Source of the DNA: Bacillus tuaregi
GTDB lineage: Bacteria; Bacillota; Bacilli; Bacillales; Cytobacillaceae
DNA: 64,000 bases
NCBI RefSeq assembly: GCF_900104575.1
Contig: NZ_LT629731.1
Coordinates: 1,347,051 to 1,411,050, forward strand
Reading direction: 5' to 3'
Shown: piece after piece, positions 16,909 to 24,243 of the stretch
Layout of the letters: every line of letters starts with the position of its first letter
Position numbering within the stretch: position 1 is the stretch's first letter
Notes under the pieces: generated by a model
The model's database searches: none
What the model was told of the DNA's origin: nothing
Seen by the model: the letters and a program-made list of their open reading frames with translations, nothing else
Made by a program: the position numbers and the translations under genes

Positions 16909-18327
16909 TTAACCGACTTTTCTCATGTTCTCCTTTTTAGCTAGCTTGTAATGATTCTCGAAGAAGTCATTTGTTTCATTAACGACCACCTTGCTTAGTA
17001 ATACTAAGGCAACGAGGTTTGGAATCATCATCAAGGCGTTGGCCATATCGGCAAAGGCCCATACCGTTGTTAAGCTTGTAATGGCACCGATTCCTGTTGC
17101 AAGAATATATATGAGGCGGTAGCCTAAAATTCCTCTTGTTCCAGCTAAATACTCAAAGCATTTTTCTCCATATACATACCAACCAACGATAGTGGAGAAG
17201 CCGAAGAAGATGACCGAAATAGCCACAATATATTCACCAACAACCCCAAGGTTTGCTGCAAACGCAGCCGATGTCAATTCACCACCATCCAGTCCAAGTG
17301 GGTGTGGCACTCCAGAAATGGCGCCGCCTGTTGGATCCCAGAAGCCAGAGAAGATAAGGACAAGTCCAGTCATTGTGCAGACAACAATGGTTACGATAAA
17401 AGTACCAGTCATGGCCACTAATGCTTGTTTAACCGGGTGGTCAGCTTTGGCGTTTCCAGCGATAAGGGCTGCAGTACCTAAACCAGCTTCATTTGAGAAA
17501 ATTCCGCGGGAAACCCCGTTACGTATGGCTTCAGAAACTAAAATACCGACAAATCCACCGGTTGCGGCAAGCGGGTTAAACGCATAGTAGAAAATTAATT
17601 TAAAAGCTGGAATAATTTGATCAATGTTCAAACCGATAATGATTAAGCAGCCACCAATGTATAGTACAGCCATAATAGGGACTATAAAGCTTGCTACATC
17701 ACTAATTCTTTGAATGCCGCCGATGATAATCAAAGCAGCTAAACCTGCTAGAATAATACCAGTTATTAAATAGTCAACCCCAAAGGAAGATTTCATAACG
17801 GCTGCAATGGTATTGGATTGAACACTGTTCCCAATTCCTAGTGCTGCAAATGCACCGAAAAAGGCGAAGGCAACCGCTAACCATTTGAATTTTCGACCAA
17901 GACCTCTTTCGACATAGTACATCGGTCCACTTGAATACTCCCCATTTTTATTTTTGACACGGTATTTCATGGCAAGCAATGCTTCTGCATATTTAGTTGC
18001 CATACCAAATAAACCGACAACCCACATCCAGAAAATCGCACCAGGTCCACCGACCGTAATGGCTGTTGCTACCCCAGCGATATTACCATTACCAATTGTT
18101 CCAGCCAAGGCTGTCATCAATGCTTTGAAGTTACTCACGTCACCTTCTGCATTCTTGTCTTCTTCAGATTCCTTGGAAAAACCTAATTTAAAAGCATACC
18201 CTAATCTTCTAAATTGAAGCCCCTTAAGCATAATCGTTAAAAGAACCCCAGTACCGAATAGAAGTATTAAACTTGGTGTACCCCATAAGACACCATTCAC
18301 TTTGTCTAACACGGCAAGTATATCCAT
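16909..18327 (-). CDS. AGCS-family alanine/glycine:cation symporter
   Basis: A 472-residue membrane protein with about eleven helices. I chose the start at 18327 (MDILAVLDKVNG) because AAGGGGGAGAC precedes it on the minus strand; an upstream extension to 18411 is hydrophobic-poor and lacks such a site. Family signatures include GNIAGVATAITVGGPGAIFW (about residues 90-110) and FSNEAGLGTAALIAGNA (about 280). It imports alanine or glycine with Na+. The gene stands alone, with a 316-bp AT-rich upstream region and a terminator shared with ftsH. Substrate specificity within the family cannot be resolved here. Confidence 0.93.
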   Translation of the reverse strand: MDILAVLDKVNGVLWGTPSLILLFGTGVLLTIMLKGLQFRRLGYAFKLGFSKESEEDKNAEGDVSNFKALMTALAGTIGNGNIAGVATAITVGGPGAIFWMWVVGLFGMATKYAEALLAMKYRVKNKNGEYSSGPMYYVERGLGRKFKWLAVAFAFFGAFAALGIGNSVQSNTIAAVMKSSFGVDYLITGIILAGLAALIIIGGIQRISDVASFIVPIMAVLYIGGCLIIIGLNIDQIIPAFKLIFYYAFNPLAATGGFVGILVSEAIRNGVSRGIFSNEAGLGTAALIAGNAKADHPVKQALVAMTGTFIVTIVVCTMTGLVLIFSGFWDPTGGAISGVPHPLGLDGGELTSAAFAANLGVVGEYIVAISVIFFGFSTIVGWYVYGEKCFEYLAGTRGILGYRLIYILATGIGAITSLTTVWAFADMANALMMIPNLVALVLLSKVVVNETNDFFENHYKLAKKENMRKVG

Positions 18328-18643
18328 TCGTGTCTCCCCCTTGATGATGATAATAAAATAGTAAGTGTTAACGCTTTCATTTAATCTAAAAAAATAATTC
18401 AACAAAATCATATACCTGGATGTCTGTTCATATCTGTACTAGTTGAAATAATTTGTTAGATTAAAAGGATAGTCTATTAATATTGGTCTATCTATCATTA
18501 ACTCTATTTCTATAAATAATATATTAAAAAACAATTGTTTTTGCAAGAAAATTTTAATGGTATTTAAAATATTTTTTATAGAATAATAATTCGGGCGAAG
18601 GAAGCCTTCTAGATAATGGAAGGTTTCTTTCGCCCGAAGAGTC
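18328..18643. other. AT-rich gap between the AGCS gene and the ABC permease
   Basis: This 316-bp stretch holds the upstream region of the AGCS gene and the terminator of the ABC unit (18590-18638). The remainder is AT-rich with no convincing ORF or operator. A promoter for the AGCS gene must lie here, but I could not choose one. Confidence 0.5.
18590..18638 (-). terminator. Terminator of the ABC transporter unit
   Basis: TTCGGGCGAA (18590-18599) pairs perfectly with TTCGCCCGAA (18629-18638), extended by GAAGCCTTC/GAAGGTTTC. On the minus strand an AT-rich tail (TTATTATTCTAT) follows. Confidence 0.85.
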
Positions 18644-20287
18644 TTAATCTTGAATTTGTTCCCATGTAACATTAAATGCAAGCTTCCAAAGAATTCCTAG
18701 GCAAACGATAGCGATAACCCCATAAAGATAGACCCCGAAAGGAATTAGCGTGCTTAGAAAGTGGAGTAGGGCAAACGCGCCGACAAAGAGCATGAGTCCG
18801 AATACAATCGCGCCGTTATTGTTTTGATTATATTGATCAAAGGACTCTGAAAAGGGAAGCGATTTTTTTAGAATCATAAAACAAATGACAGCGTAGCTAC
18901 AGGCATTGATAAAGACGACAAAAAGGTCCGGAAGTACTCTGATTCCAAATAGGACAATAAAAATCATACTTAGCAGCAGGTAAATCGGTAAATAAAGATT
19001 AAAGATAAACGCCTTTATCGTCCCGGTAAACATGGGCTTTAACCTTTCAATCGGGGCCACTCTGTACACCCAGGCTCCTTTATATTTGCCTGAAAACTTA
19101 AGGAGAATCATAATAGACGGTATGATAATTAAGCTGAAATAGATGGTTAAATACGATTTACTTGTCGATAGATGGCTAAGGTCTGTTTCAAAGCCGCTCA
19201 TAATAAAGATAAAAGGTATCACAATAGAGAAACCTAAAGAAGGGTAGACCTTTAATTTGAAATCACGTTCATTCTTCATCATGGAGCTAGCAAACCGGAA
19301 AAACGCTTTTTCCTCATGTGAACGGCAGATGACATGAAGAATGGCTAGTCTGAGCTTACTGCGTTTCTTTTCCTTAGTTTTCCCGTGATAGGTAAGTTTT
19401 TGCAGGCTTTGCTCAAATATTGGGCTTAACTTCAGATAAATTAATATTGAAAGCAGCGGCACTATAATACTAAGTACTGAAAATCCAACATATATAGTTT
19501 GAAAATCACTCATCATTAGCATCTCTATATTGGCACCATACCACATTGGGAAAATGAAGACATGCCACCACTTCGGATCAAGCGTGACCGTTAAGTCAAT
19601 AAATTCGAAGGAGCGAACAAGCAGTTGATAGCCAATCATAATCATAAGCGAGAGTCCGATTTGAACATAGTTAATAAGGTCCTTTAACCTTTCTCCATCA
19701 AAGAATCGAAGAATGAACAAATAGATGAGCGCTGTTAATACGATAATGAGCAGGTCTATTAGGACGAAATGGATAAAGGCTATAAGGAAAAATAAAAATC
19801 CATTTTTAATCAGACCTACCAGCAAAGGAATGCCTACCAGAGCAAGAGATAGAAAGGATAGATAAATAGCGACATGGACGATTTTGGCGGTGGCAATCGT
19901 TCTTCTGTCAACCGGCTTTGGATATAGTATGTTCCGATCACGGACATCTAGTAAGACCGAAGAAAAGTCTGATATCATCGATGTCATGACAAAAAAAGTA
20001 AAAATTCCATAGGTAAAGCTCATTTGAAACAGATAATTATCTCCAATCAGCATAAAAGGAATCATAAACAAGCCAAACAGCACATAAATCCACAGTGATT
20101 TAATATATTGATTCGAAGTTTCCTTTCCTTTCTTATTAGCATTCTGTGAAAAAATTGTCGGAACCCGTCTTCCATCCATGGTTAGCTTTAACTGGAGAAT
20201 TCTTCTCATGACAGGATAATCTACGCCAAAACGGATAAACCCCTTCTCAAACCGATCCAATAGCTTCAAAGTACGAAAATCCTGCAT
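18644..20287 (-). CDS. ABC transporter permease (exporter type)
   Basis: A 547-residue membrane protein with about twelve hydrophobic helices and no recognisable ATPase or substrate-binding domain. The N-terminal 60 residues are hydrophilic (LKLLDRFEKGFIRFGVDYPVM). It ends 3' to the ATPase gene, which stops two bases before this start, so the two form one transcriptional unit. It probably pairs with the ATPase as a drug, lipid or peptide exporter of the uncharacterised Bacillus type. No function can be assigned beyond transport. A strong stem-loop terminator follows its stop. Confidence 0.8.
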   Translation of the reverse strand: MQDFRTLKLLDRFEKGFIRFGVDYPVMRRILQLKLTMDGRRVPTIFSQNANKKGKETSNQYIKSLWIYVLFGLFMIPFMLIGDNYLFQMSFTYGIFTFFVMTSMISDFSSVLLDVRDRNILYPKPVDRRTIATAKIVHVAIYLSFLSLALVGIPLLVGLIKNGFLFFLIAFIHFVLIDLLIIVLTALIYLFILRFFDGERLKDLINYVQIGLSLMIMIGYQLLVRSFEFIDLTVTLDPKWWHVFIFPMWYGANIEMLMMSDFQTIYVGFSVLSIIVPLLSILIYLKLSPIFEQSLQKLTYHGKTKEKKRSKLRLAILHVICRSHEEKAFFRFASSMMKNERDFKLKVYPSLGFSIVIPFIFIMSGFETDLSHLSTSKSYLTIYFSLIIIPSIMILLKFSGKYKGAWVYRVAPIERLKPMFTGTIKAFIFNLYLPIYLLLSMIFIVLFGIRVLPDLFVVFINACSYAVICFMILKKSLPFSESFDQYNQNNNGAIVFGLMLFVGAFALLHFLSTLIPFGVYLYGVIAIVCLGILWKLAFNVTWEQIQD

Positions 20288-20289
20288 GA

Positions 20290-21069
20290 TTACATCTCCT
20301 CTACAACCGAAACAAATCGTTCACTCAGCTCTTGGTGCTGATGGAAGCCGGTAAGCTGGTTAAAGATTTGCTCGAGTGAGCCTTCAGTATTTTGCTGCTT
20401 TAATTGTTCAAAGGTACCATCGGCAGCAATTTTTCCGGCATGGAGAAGAATAATCCGGCTGCTAATCTTCTCCACGACATCCATGATATGGGAGGAATAG
20501 AAGATGGTCTTTCCTTGGGCAGCAAGCTGGGCCATGATTTCCTTGAAAACCATCACGCTGTTCGCATCTAATCCGTTAATCGGTTCATCAAAAAATAACA
20601 GCTCAGGATTATGTAATAGACTGGAGATGATTAATAGCTTTTGCCGCATACCCTTGGAATAGGAGGCAATACGAGAATGATAGACCTCGCCGATTCCGAA
20701 TAATTCCATTAAAGTCTTTGCCTTATAATCAGCAAGCTCAAAATCAAGGCCGTATAATTCACCAATAAAGGTTAAATATTCATGGCCGGTTAAATTATCG
20801 TATACCTCGGCTATTTCAGGTACATAGCCAATTTTTCGTTTGTACTCGATATCCCCGTCGGAAATATCACGGCCGAAAATGTTAATACTCCCTGAATAAT
20901 CTCCTTCAATCCCAAGCATCATTTTGACTGTCGTACTTTTACCAGCTCCATTTGGACCAATATAACCAATAATTTCTCCTCTTGTTACTTGAAAAGTAAC
21001 CCCATCTAAAACCGTTTTTGAACCATAGTTTTTTCTTAAATCTTTTATGGCTAAAATAACTTCCCCCAT
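20290..21069 (-). CDS. ABC transporter ATP-binding protein
   Basis: A 259-residue ATPase; I start it at 21069 because GGAGG lies just before that ATG on the minus strand. Walker A is GPNGAGKST (about residues 38-46), the signature region is SYSKGMRQKL and Walker B is LLFFDEPINGLD, followed by the H-loop in YSSHIMD. The C-terminal extension after residue 215 is typical of multidrug and bacteriocin-resistance (CcmA-like) subfamilies. It energises the permease encoded directly downstream. The tandem repeat TGTAACA-AG-TGTAACA at 21108-21123, about 40 bp upstream, could be a regulator site. The perfect Fur box at 21186-21200 is also upstream. Confidence 0.9.
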   Translation of the reverse strand: MGEVILAIKDLRKNYGSKTVLDGVTFQVTRGEIIGYIGPNGAGKSTTVKMMLGIEGDYSGSINIFGRDISDGDIEYKRKIGYVPEIAEVYDNLTGHEYLTFIGELYGLDFELADYKAKTLMELFGIGEVYHSRIASYSKGMRQKLLIISSLLHNPELLFFDEPINGLDANSVMVFKEIMAQLAAQGKTIFYSSHIMDVVEKISSRIILLHAGKIAADGTFEQLKQQNTEGSLEQIFNQLTGFHQHQELSERFVSVVEEM

Positions 21070-21107
21070 ATAAAAACCTCCATTTCGTGAACGATTACAC
21101 AAATATC

Positions 21108-21123
21108 TGTAACAAGTGTAACA
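21108..21123. repeat. Tandem TGTAACA heptamers upstream of the ABC unit
   Basis: Two exact TGTAACA copies (21108-21114 and 21117-21123) are separated by 2 bp, about 40 bp before the ABC ATPase start on the minus strand. This may be a binding site for an unknown regulator. Confidence 0.35.
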
Positions 21124-21185
21124 TGAACCCCCTAGACGCTAAAGGGAAGATACTCATTATTTAGTCGGGAATTTCAAAAATGTTT

Positions 21186-21200
21186 TGATAATGATTATCA
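21186..21200. promoter_or_regulatory. Perfect Fur-type box upstream of the flavodoxin unit
   Basis: TGATAATGATTATCA matches the Bacillus 7-1-7 Fur consensus (TGATAAT-N-ATTATCA) at all 14 fixed positions. It lies 16 bp upstream of the FNR-type palindrome. PerR and Zur sites are similar, but the match is to Fur. Confidence 0.8.
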
Positions 21201-21216
21201 ATTAATAGATGAAGAA

Positions 21217-21258
21217 TTGATTCAAATCAATTCATTTAAAAGGATAGTAGTCTATGAT
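21217..21258 (+). promoter_or_regulatory. Class II FNR-type promoter of the flavodoxin unit
   Basis: The palindrome TTGATTCAAATCAA (21217-21230, centre 21223.5) is followed 29.5 bp later by TATGAT (21253-21258), the same geometry as at 12973 and 23871. The predicted start is near 21265, leaving an 80-nt leader before the 43-residue ORF. Confidence 0.8.
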
Positions 21259-21343
21259 GTGTTTGTAATATAAACAATGTGAATGGATTACAAAACATAT
21301 AAGTGATTTCTATGTAACACGACTGAACAGGAGGGATTTCCCC

Positions 21344-21475
21344 ATGTGGAATATAACAGTCTTTATCAATCAAGAAGTGAAGATGTATGAATTTGACACG
21401 GAGGCTGAAGCAAGGGAAGCTTTCAAAAAAATAGAAGGAAACAACAAAATCTTGTCTGAGATTTTAGTATATTAA
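21344..21475 (+). CDS. Small ORF (43 aa) of the Fur/FNR-controlled flavodoxin unit
   Basis: A 43-codon frame beginning MWNITVFINQ and ending EILVY, with a strong AGGAGGG ribosome site nine bases before ATG 21344. The composition alternates strand-like and acidic helix-like segments (FDTEAEAREAFKKIEG), suggesting a small beta-alpha-beta unit. It is the first ORF after the FNR-type promoter at 21217 and is followed by flavodoxin 64 bp later. I do not recognise its family. The strong ribosome site and promoter position argue that it is translated. Confidence 0.65.
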   Translation: MWNITVFINQEVKMYEFDTEAEAREAFKKIEGNNKILSEILVY

Positions 21476-21539
21476 GCACCACTTAAATGCGAGTATGGAA
21501 GAGAAATCATAAATGAAAATTGGGATAGGAGAAGATAGG

Positions 21540-21995
21540 ATGAAGACGATAGTAGTTTACACAAGTATGACGGGAACGACCGAAAGAATGGCTCAAGTGA
21601 TTACAGATGAATTAACGAAAGCGGGCGATCAAGTCACGATGAAGGATGTATTTGAAGCGGATGCTTGGGAGCTAACATCCTATGAAAGAATTCTGCTTGG
21701 GTGTTATACATGGGGGGATGGAGAGCTGGCAGATGAAATCTTGGACTTTCATGATCAGCTAGAAAATATCGATTTAACCGGTAAATATGCTGCAGCATTT
21801 GGTCCCGGAAGCTCCTCTTATGACCAGTTTGCTCGGGCGGTTGATATTTTAGATGAGACTTTATCACGGAAAGGCTGCGAAATCATCACAAAAGGCTTAA
21901 AAGTCGATACATGGTCAGATGATGAGGAGAAAATCAAAGCGGACTGTGTAAATTTTGCTCAAAAAATAGTACATCTGACACCGCAAAGGGTATGA
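21540..21995 (+). CDS. Short-chain flavodoxin
   Basis: A 151-residue FMN protein. I chose ATG 21540, which gives the standard N-terminus MKTIVVYTSMTGTTERMA; an in-frame ATG at 21513 would add nine residues. The phosphate-binding loop is TSMTGTTE (residues 8-15). The FMN-stacking loops are around GCYTWGDGELADE (about 58-70) and FGPGSSSYDQF (about 90-100). Flavodoxin replaces ferredoxin as an electron carrier when iron is scarce. That fits the perfect Fur box and the FNR-type promoter upstream. The redox partners are not in the window. Confidence 0.9.
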   Translation: MKTIVVYTSMTGTTERMAQVITDELTKAGDQVTMKDVFEADAWELTSYERILLGCYTWGDGELADEILDFHDQLENIDLTGKYAAAFGPGSSSYDQFARAVDILDETLSRKGCEIITKGLKVDTWSDDEEKIKADCVNFAQKIVHLTPQRV

Positions 21996-22052
21996 ACAGC
22001 GTAGGAATCAACATTTTAGGTTAGAACAGCAGAAAGAGAGAAAACAAGTTTA

Positions 22053-22922
22053 ATGGATGGACAAAGAGTTGATGAAAACGATATTCGGGCGGAGGCAACT
22101 TACCATGATGTTGTAGGAAAGCTTATGGAGAGTTTTATTGAAAATGGTTCCTATAAACTTATGAAGGAACTCACTTTCGAAAAGGAAATAATCCAAAAGA
22201 ATATCCATGATCTTTTACGACATCATGAAGCGAAACGACATGAGATCGGGTATAATCTTGTCGCGAAATTTACGACGCGGAAGGTCTATCAATACGACTA
22301 TACAGGCTTGAACGAATTTTTGTATGATCGCGGGCTTCTGCAGGAGATAACCAGACTTACTAGTCGTAACCTAAAGAAGGATCAGGGGCTACTTAAAGTA
22401 TTTGCGCCTTATCGGCTACAACCCGAATTCTATATTAAACCATCATTCAATAAGGCGGGAAGAGAATTGCTGAAGGTGGAGAAATGTAGTGAATTGGATG
22501 TAAGCCTGGAGGAAGCTGCGAAGCTGAAAAGGGAAAACCATGAGTCTTTAAGAAAGGTACGTTTGGAGTATAAACGAGTCATAACACAAATAGAAAGCTA
22601 CAATAAACTTCTACCTGAACAGAAGGTAAAGCATAAATACGGATCACTATCTCGATTGCAAAAGCCTTTCACATATGATGTGAAAAGAATTACAGAACCT
22701 CACGCTATTCAGCTGTTAATGGAATTTGGTAAACCCAATATGGAAAAATTAGAATTGTATATAGCGAAAGGATTTATTTCAAATAGTGAGATAGAATCCT
22801 TTAGAGCGTTAAAGGATATAAAGTTAGAATTTGTCATACTGGATATAGATGAAGAAAGGGCTATATTAAGCTCTTTTCATCAAAGGAAGATGAGTAATCT
22901 GTCCAGTTATCTATCGCTTTAG
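22053..22922 (+). CDS. Unrecognised protein paired with a DnaC-like ATPase
   Basis: A 289-residue soluble, charged and largely helical protein with no signal peptide. Heptad-like stretches occur around residues 150-190 (LEEAAKLKRENHESLRKVRLEYKRV begins this region). I do not recognise a domain. It is followed 32 bp later by a DnaI/DnaC-like helicase loader, so a role in replication initiation of a phage or mobile element is possible. DnaD/DnaB-type proteins play this role elsewhere, but no clear DnaD motif is visible. The ribosome site is weak (GAGAG, about 16 bases away). ATG 22057 is out of frame. The pair interrupts the region between two Fur/FNR-controlled units. Confidence 0.6.
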   Translation: MDGQRVDENDIRAEATYHDVVGKLMESFIENGSYKLMKELTFEKEIIQKNIHDLLRHHEAKRHEIGYNLVAKFTTRKVYQYDYTGLNEFLYDRGLLQEITRLTSRNLKKDQGLLKVFAPYRLQPEFYIKPSFNKAGRELLKVEKCSELDVSLEEAAKLKRENHESLRKVRLEYKRVITQIESYNKLLPEQKVKHKYGSLSRLQKPFTYDVKRITEPHAIQLLMEFGKPNMEKLELYIAKGFISNSEIESFRALKDIKLEFVILDIDEERAILSSFHQRKMSNLSSYLSL

Positions 22923-22954
22923 TATATAGATCCACAGCAAAGTCAGGTGTTAGA

Positions 22955-23758
22955 ATGAAAAAAGTATCGAATCTATTAGCGCAGAAGGGAATGAACCTAG
23001 AACGAGAATTAATCAAGGTTGAAGGCTGTGTGAATTGCGGTAAAGAACTTAAAACCTACCGAATGCAAATCATTGGCGGTTCGAAAAAAGGTCAATGGCG
23101 GACAATTACACAAGAGTGTGATTGTTATCTATCACAGGAAGCTTTAGCCGCAGAATCTAAAATAAAGATAAAGCATTTTAGCAAGCTTTCAACCATTAAT
23201 CAATCTTTAAGGCAGGCTACCTTAGAAAACTATGTCCCTCATCATGATTCCCAATTTTCAGCTATGCAAAAGGCGATCGAATTTATAGAAAAGCTATCTC
23301 AAAATAAACAGGCACGATTGATCTATTATGGGGAACCCGGGCTTGGCAAATCTCACATAGCCGTTGGGATTGGGAAAATCGTTGAAGCTAGATTTCGTAA
23401 AACCTGTATGTTCTTAGAATTGCCAGCTTTAAAACAAATGATAAAATCCTCTTGGTCAAAGGAGAGTACTTATTCTGAACGGGACCTAATGAGGTCTATC
23501 GCTGAGGCTGATTTAGTCATACTTGATGATGTAGGTGCTGAAGGAATCACGCCTTGGACCAAGGAATTCATGTTTGCTATTTTAAATTCTAGATTATCAA
23601 AGAGTTTAATAGTGACGACCAATATGTCTCTGCCAGATCTATATATGGAATATGGAGCAAAAATAATCGATCGGTTTCTCGAAAATATGACTAAACAAGA
23701 TCTTATCAAAATAGAGGGAGAACACAGCTATCGATTAAAACACTTTATTGAAGACTAG
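22955..23758 (+). CDS. DnaC/DnaI-like AAA+ helicase loader
   Basis: A 267-residue protein. An N-terminal zinc-binding region has CVNCGKEL (about residue 25) and a later CDC (about 58), as in DnaI-type loaders. The AAA+ core has Walker A GEPGLGKS (about 127-134), Walker B LVILDDVG (about 185) and a sensor region IVTTNMS. Such loaders place the replicative helicase on DNA. IstB transposition helpers share this ATPase, but no istA-like gene or terminal repeats are present. The window shows no other replication genes, so this looks like a phage or integrative-element remnant, or a stand-alone cassette. A terminator follows. Confidence 0.8.
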   Translation: MKKVSNLLAQKGMNLERELIKVEGCVNCGKELKTYRMQIIGGSKKGQWRTITQECDCYLSQEALAAESKIKIKHFSKLSTINQSLRQATLENYVPHHDSQFSAMQKAIEFIEKLSQNKQARLIYYGEPGLGKSHIAVGIGKIVEARFRKTCMFLELPALKQMIKSSWSKESTYSERDLMRSIAEADLVILDDVGAEGITPWTKEFMFAILNSRLSKSLIVTTNMSLPDLYMEYGAKIIDRFLENMTKQDLIKIEGEHSYRLKHFIED

Positions 23759-23779
23759 GCGTGATTAAGTGAATAGTCA

Positions 23780-23812
23780 AAAAAAAGCTCAGCCATTGGT
23801 TGAGCTTTTTTT
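23780..23812 (+). terminator. Terminator after the helicase-loader pair
   Basis: AAAAAAGCTCA pairs with TGAGCTTTTTT around a GCCATTGGT loop (23780-23812), with the T-run as the 3' arm. It isolates the next Fur/FNR-controlled operon from the upstream genes. Confidence 0.9.
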
Positions 23813-23870
23813 CGTGCTAAGAAGGGTGATGAAAAAAATATTCCTATATTTATAGTAAAAATGATAAAAA

Positions 23871-23912
23871 TTGATTTCAATCAATTAATAATGATAATCA
23901 TTCTCATATAAT
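23871..23912 (+). promoter_or_regulatory. Class II FNR-type promoter of the mevalonate/qNor operon
   Basis: The palindrome TTGATTTCAATCAA (23871-23884, centre 23877.5) lies 29.5 bp before a perfect TATAAT (23907-23912). The predicted start is near 23919. A Fur-type box fills the gap between activator site and -10. Confidence 0.85.
23892..23906. promoter_or_regulatory. Fur-type box inside the mevalonate/qNor promoter
   Basis: TGATAATCATTCTCA matches the 7-1-7 Fur consensus at 13 of 14 positions and touches the TATAAT. Iron-loaded Fur bound here would block RNA polymerase. Confidence 0.8.
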
Positions 23913-23980
23913 GAGAGAGAAATCAATAGTCCATTCCATTATATAAAAAGATAAATAAGGAGTTGAAATAGAACATTCAT

Positions 23981-24241
23981 ATGGATACGAAAAACATTCA
24001 CTCAGGTGATAAAAAATCAAAAGAAAACATTGAGGTTTGGGAGGATCTTGTTTCTATTAAGGATTTGGTGAGAGCCCTGCTCATCATGAGTCTCACAACG
24101 ATGGGGGCCTATTTCCTTGCGCCAAATGATCCCCCTAAGCCATTATTCTTCGGTTTAGTGGGAGCCCTCATTGGGTTCATATTAACAAGTTTCATCATTA
24201 AACCTAAACGAATTTTACAAGAAGTTGAGAGTGAGGAATAA
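23981..24241 (+). CDS. Small two-helix membrane protein, probable transporter partner
   Basis: An 86-residue protein with a charged N-terminus (about 30 residues) and two predicted membrane helices (LVRALLIMSLTTMGAYFLA and LFFGLVGALIGFILTSFII). The stop at 24239-24241 lies two bases before the GTG of the TctA-like permease, so the two are translationally linked. It is shorter than TctB (four helices, about 150 residues) but occupies the TctB position, so it may be a reduced small subunit. AAGGAG (23958-23963) lies about 17 bases before ATG 23981, an unusually long spacing, so the start is uncertain. It is the first gene of the operon. Confidence 0.7.
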   Translation: MDTKNIHSGDKKSKENIEVWEDLVSIKDLVRALLIMSLTTMGAYFLAPNDPPKPLFFGLVGALIGFILTSFIIKPKRILQEVESEE

Positions 24242-24243
24242 GT

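Noticed and set aside
17192-17587. 131-codon plus-strand open frame inside the AGCS gene
   Set aside because: It is antisense to a well-supported membrane protein with family motifs, and no ribosome site or domain supports it.
22955-23758. IstB of an IS21-type insertion sequence
   Set aside because: The AAA+ core is compatible, but no IstA transposase or terminal inverted repeats were seen, and the N-terminal cysteine motif is more like a DnaI/phage helicase loader.
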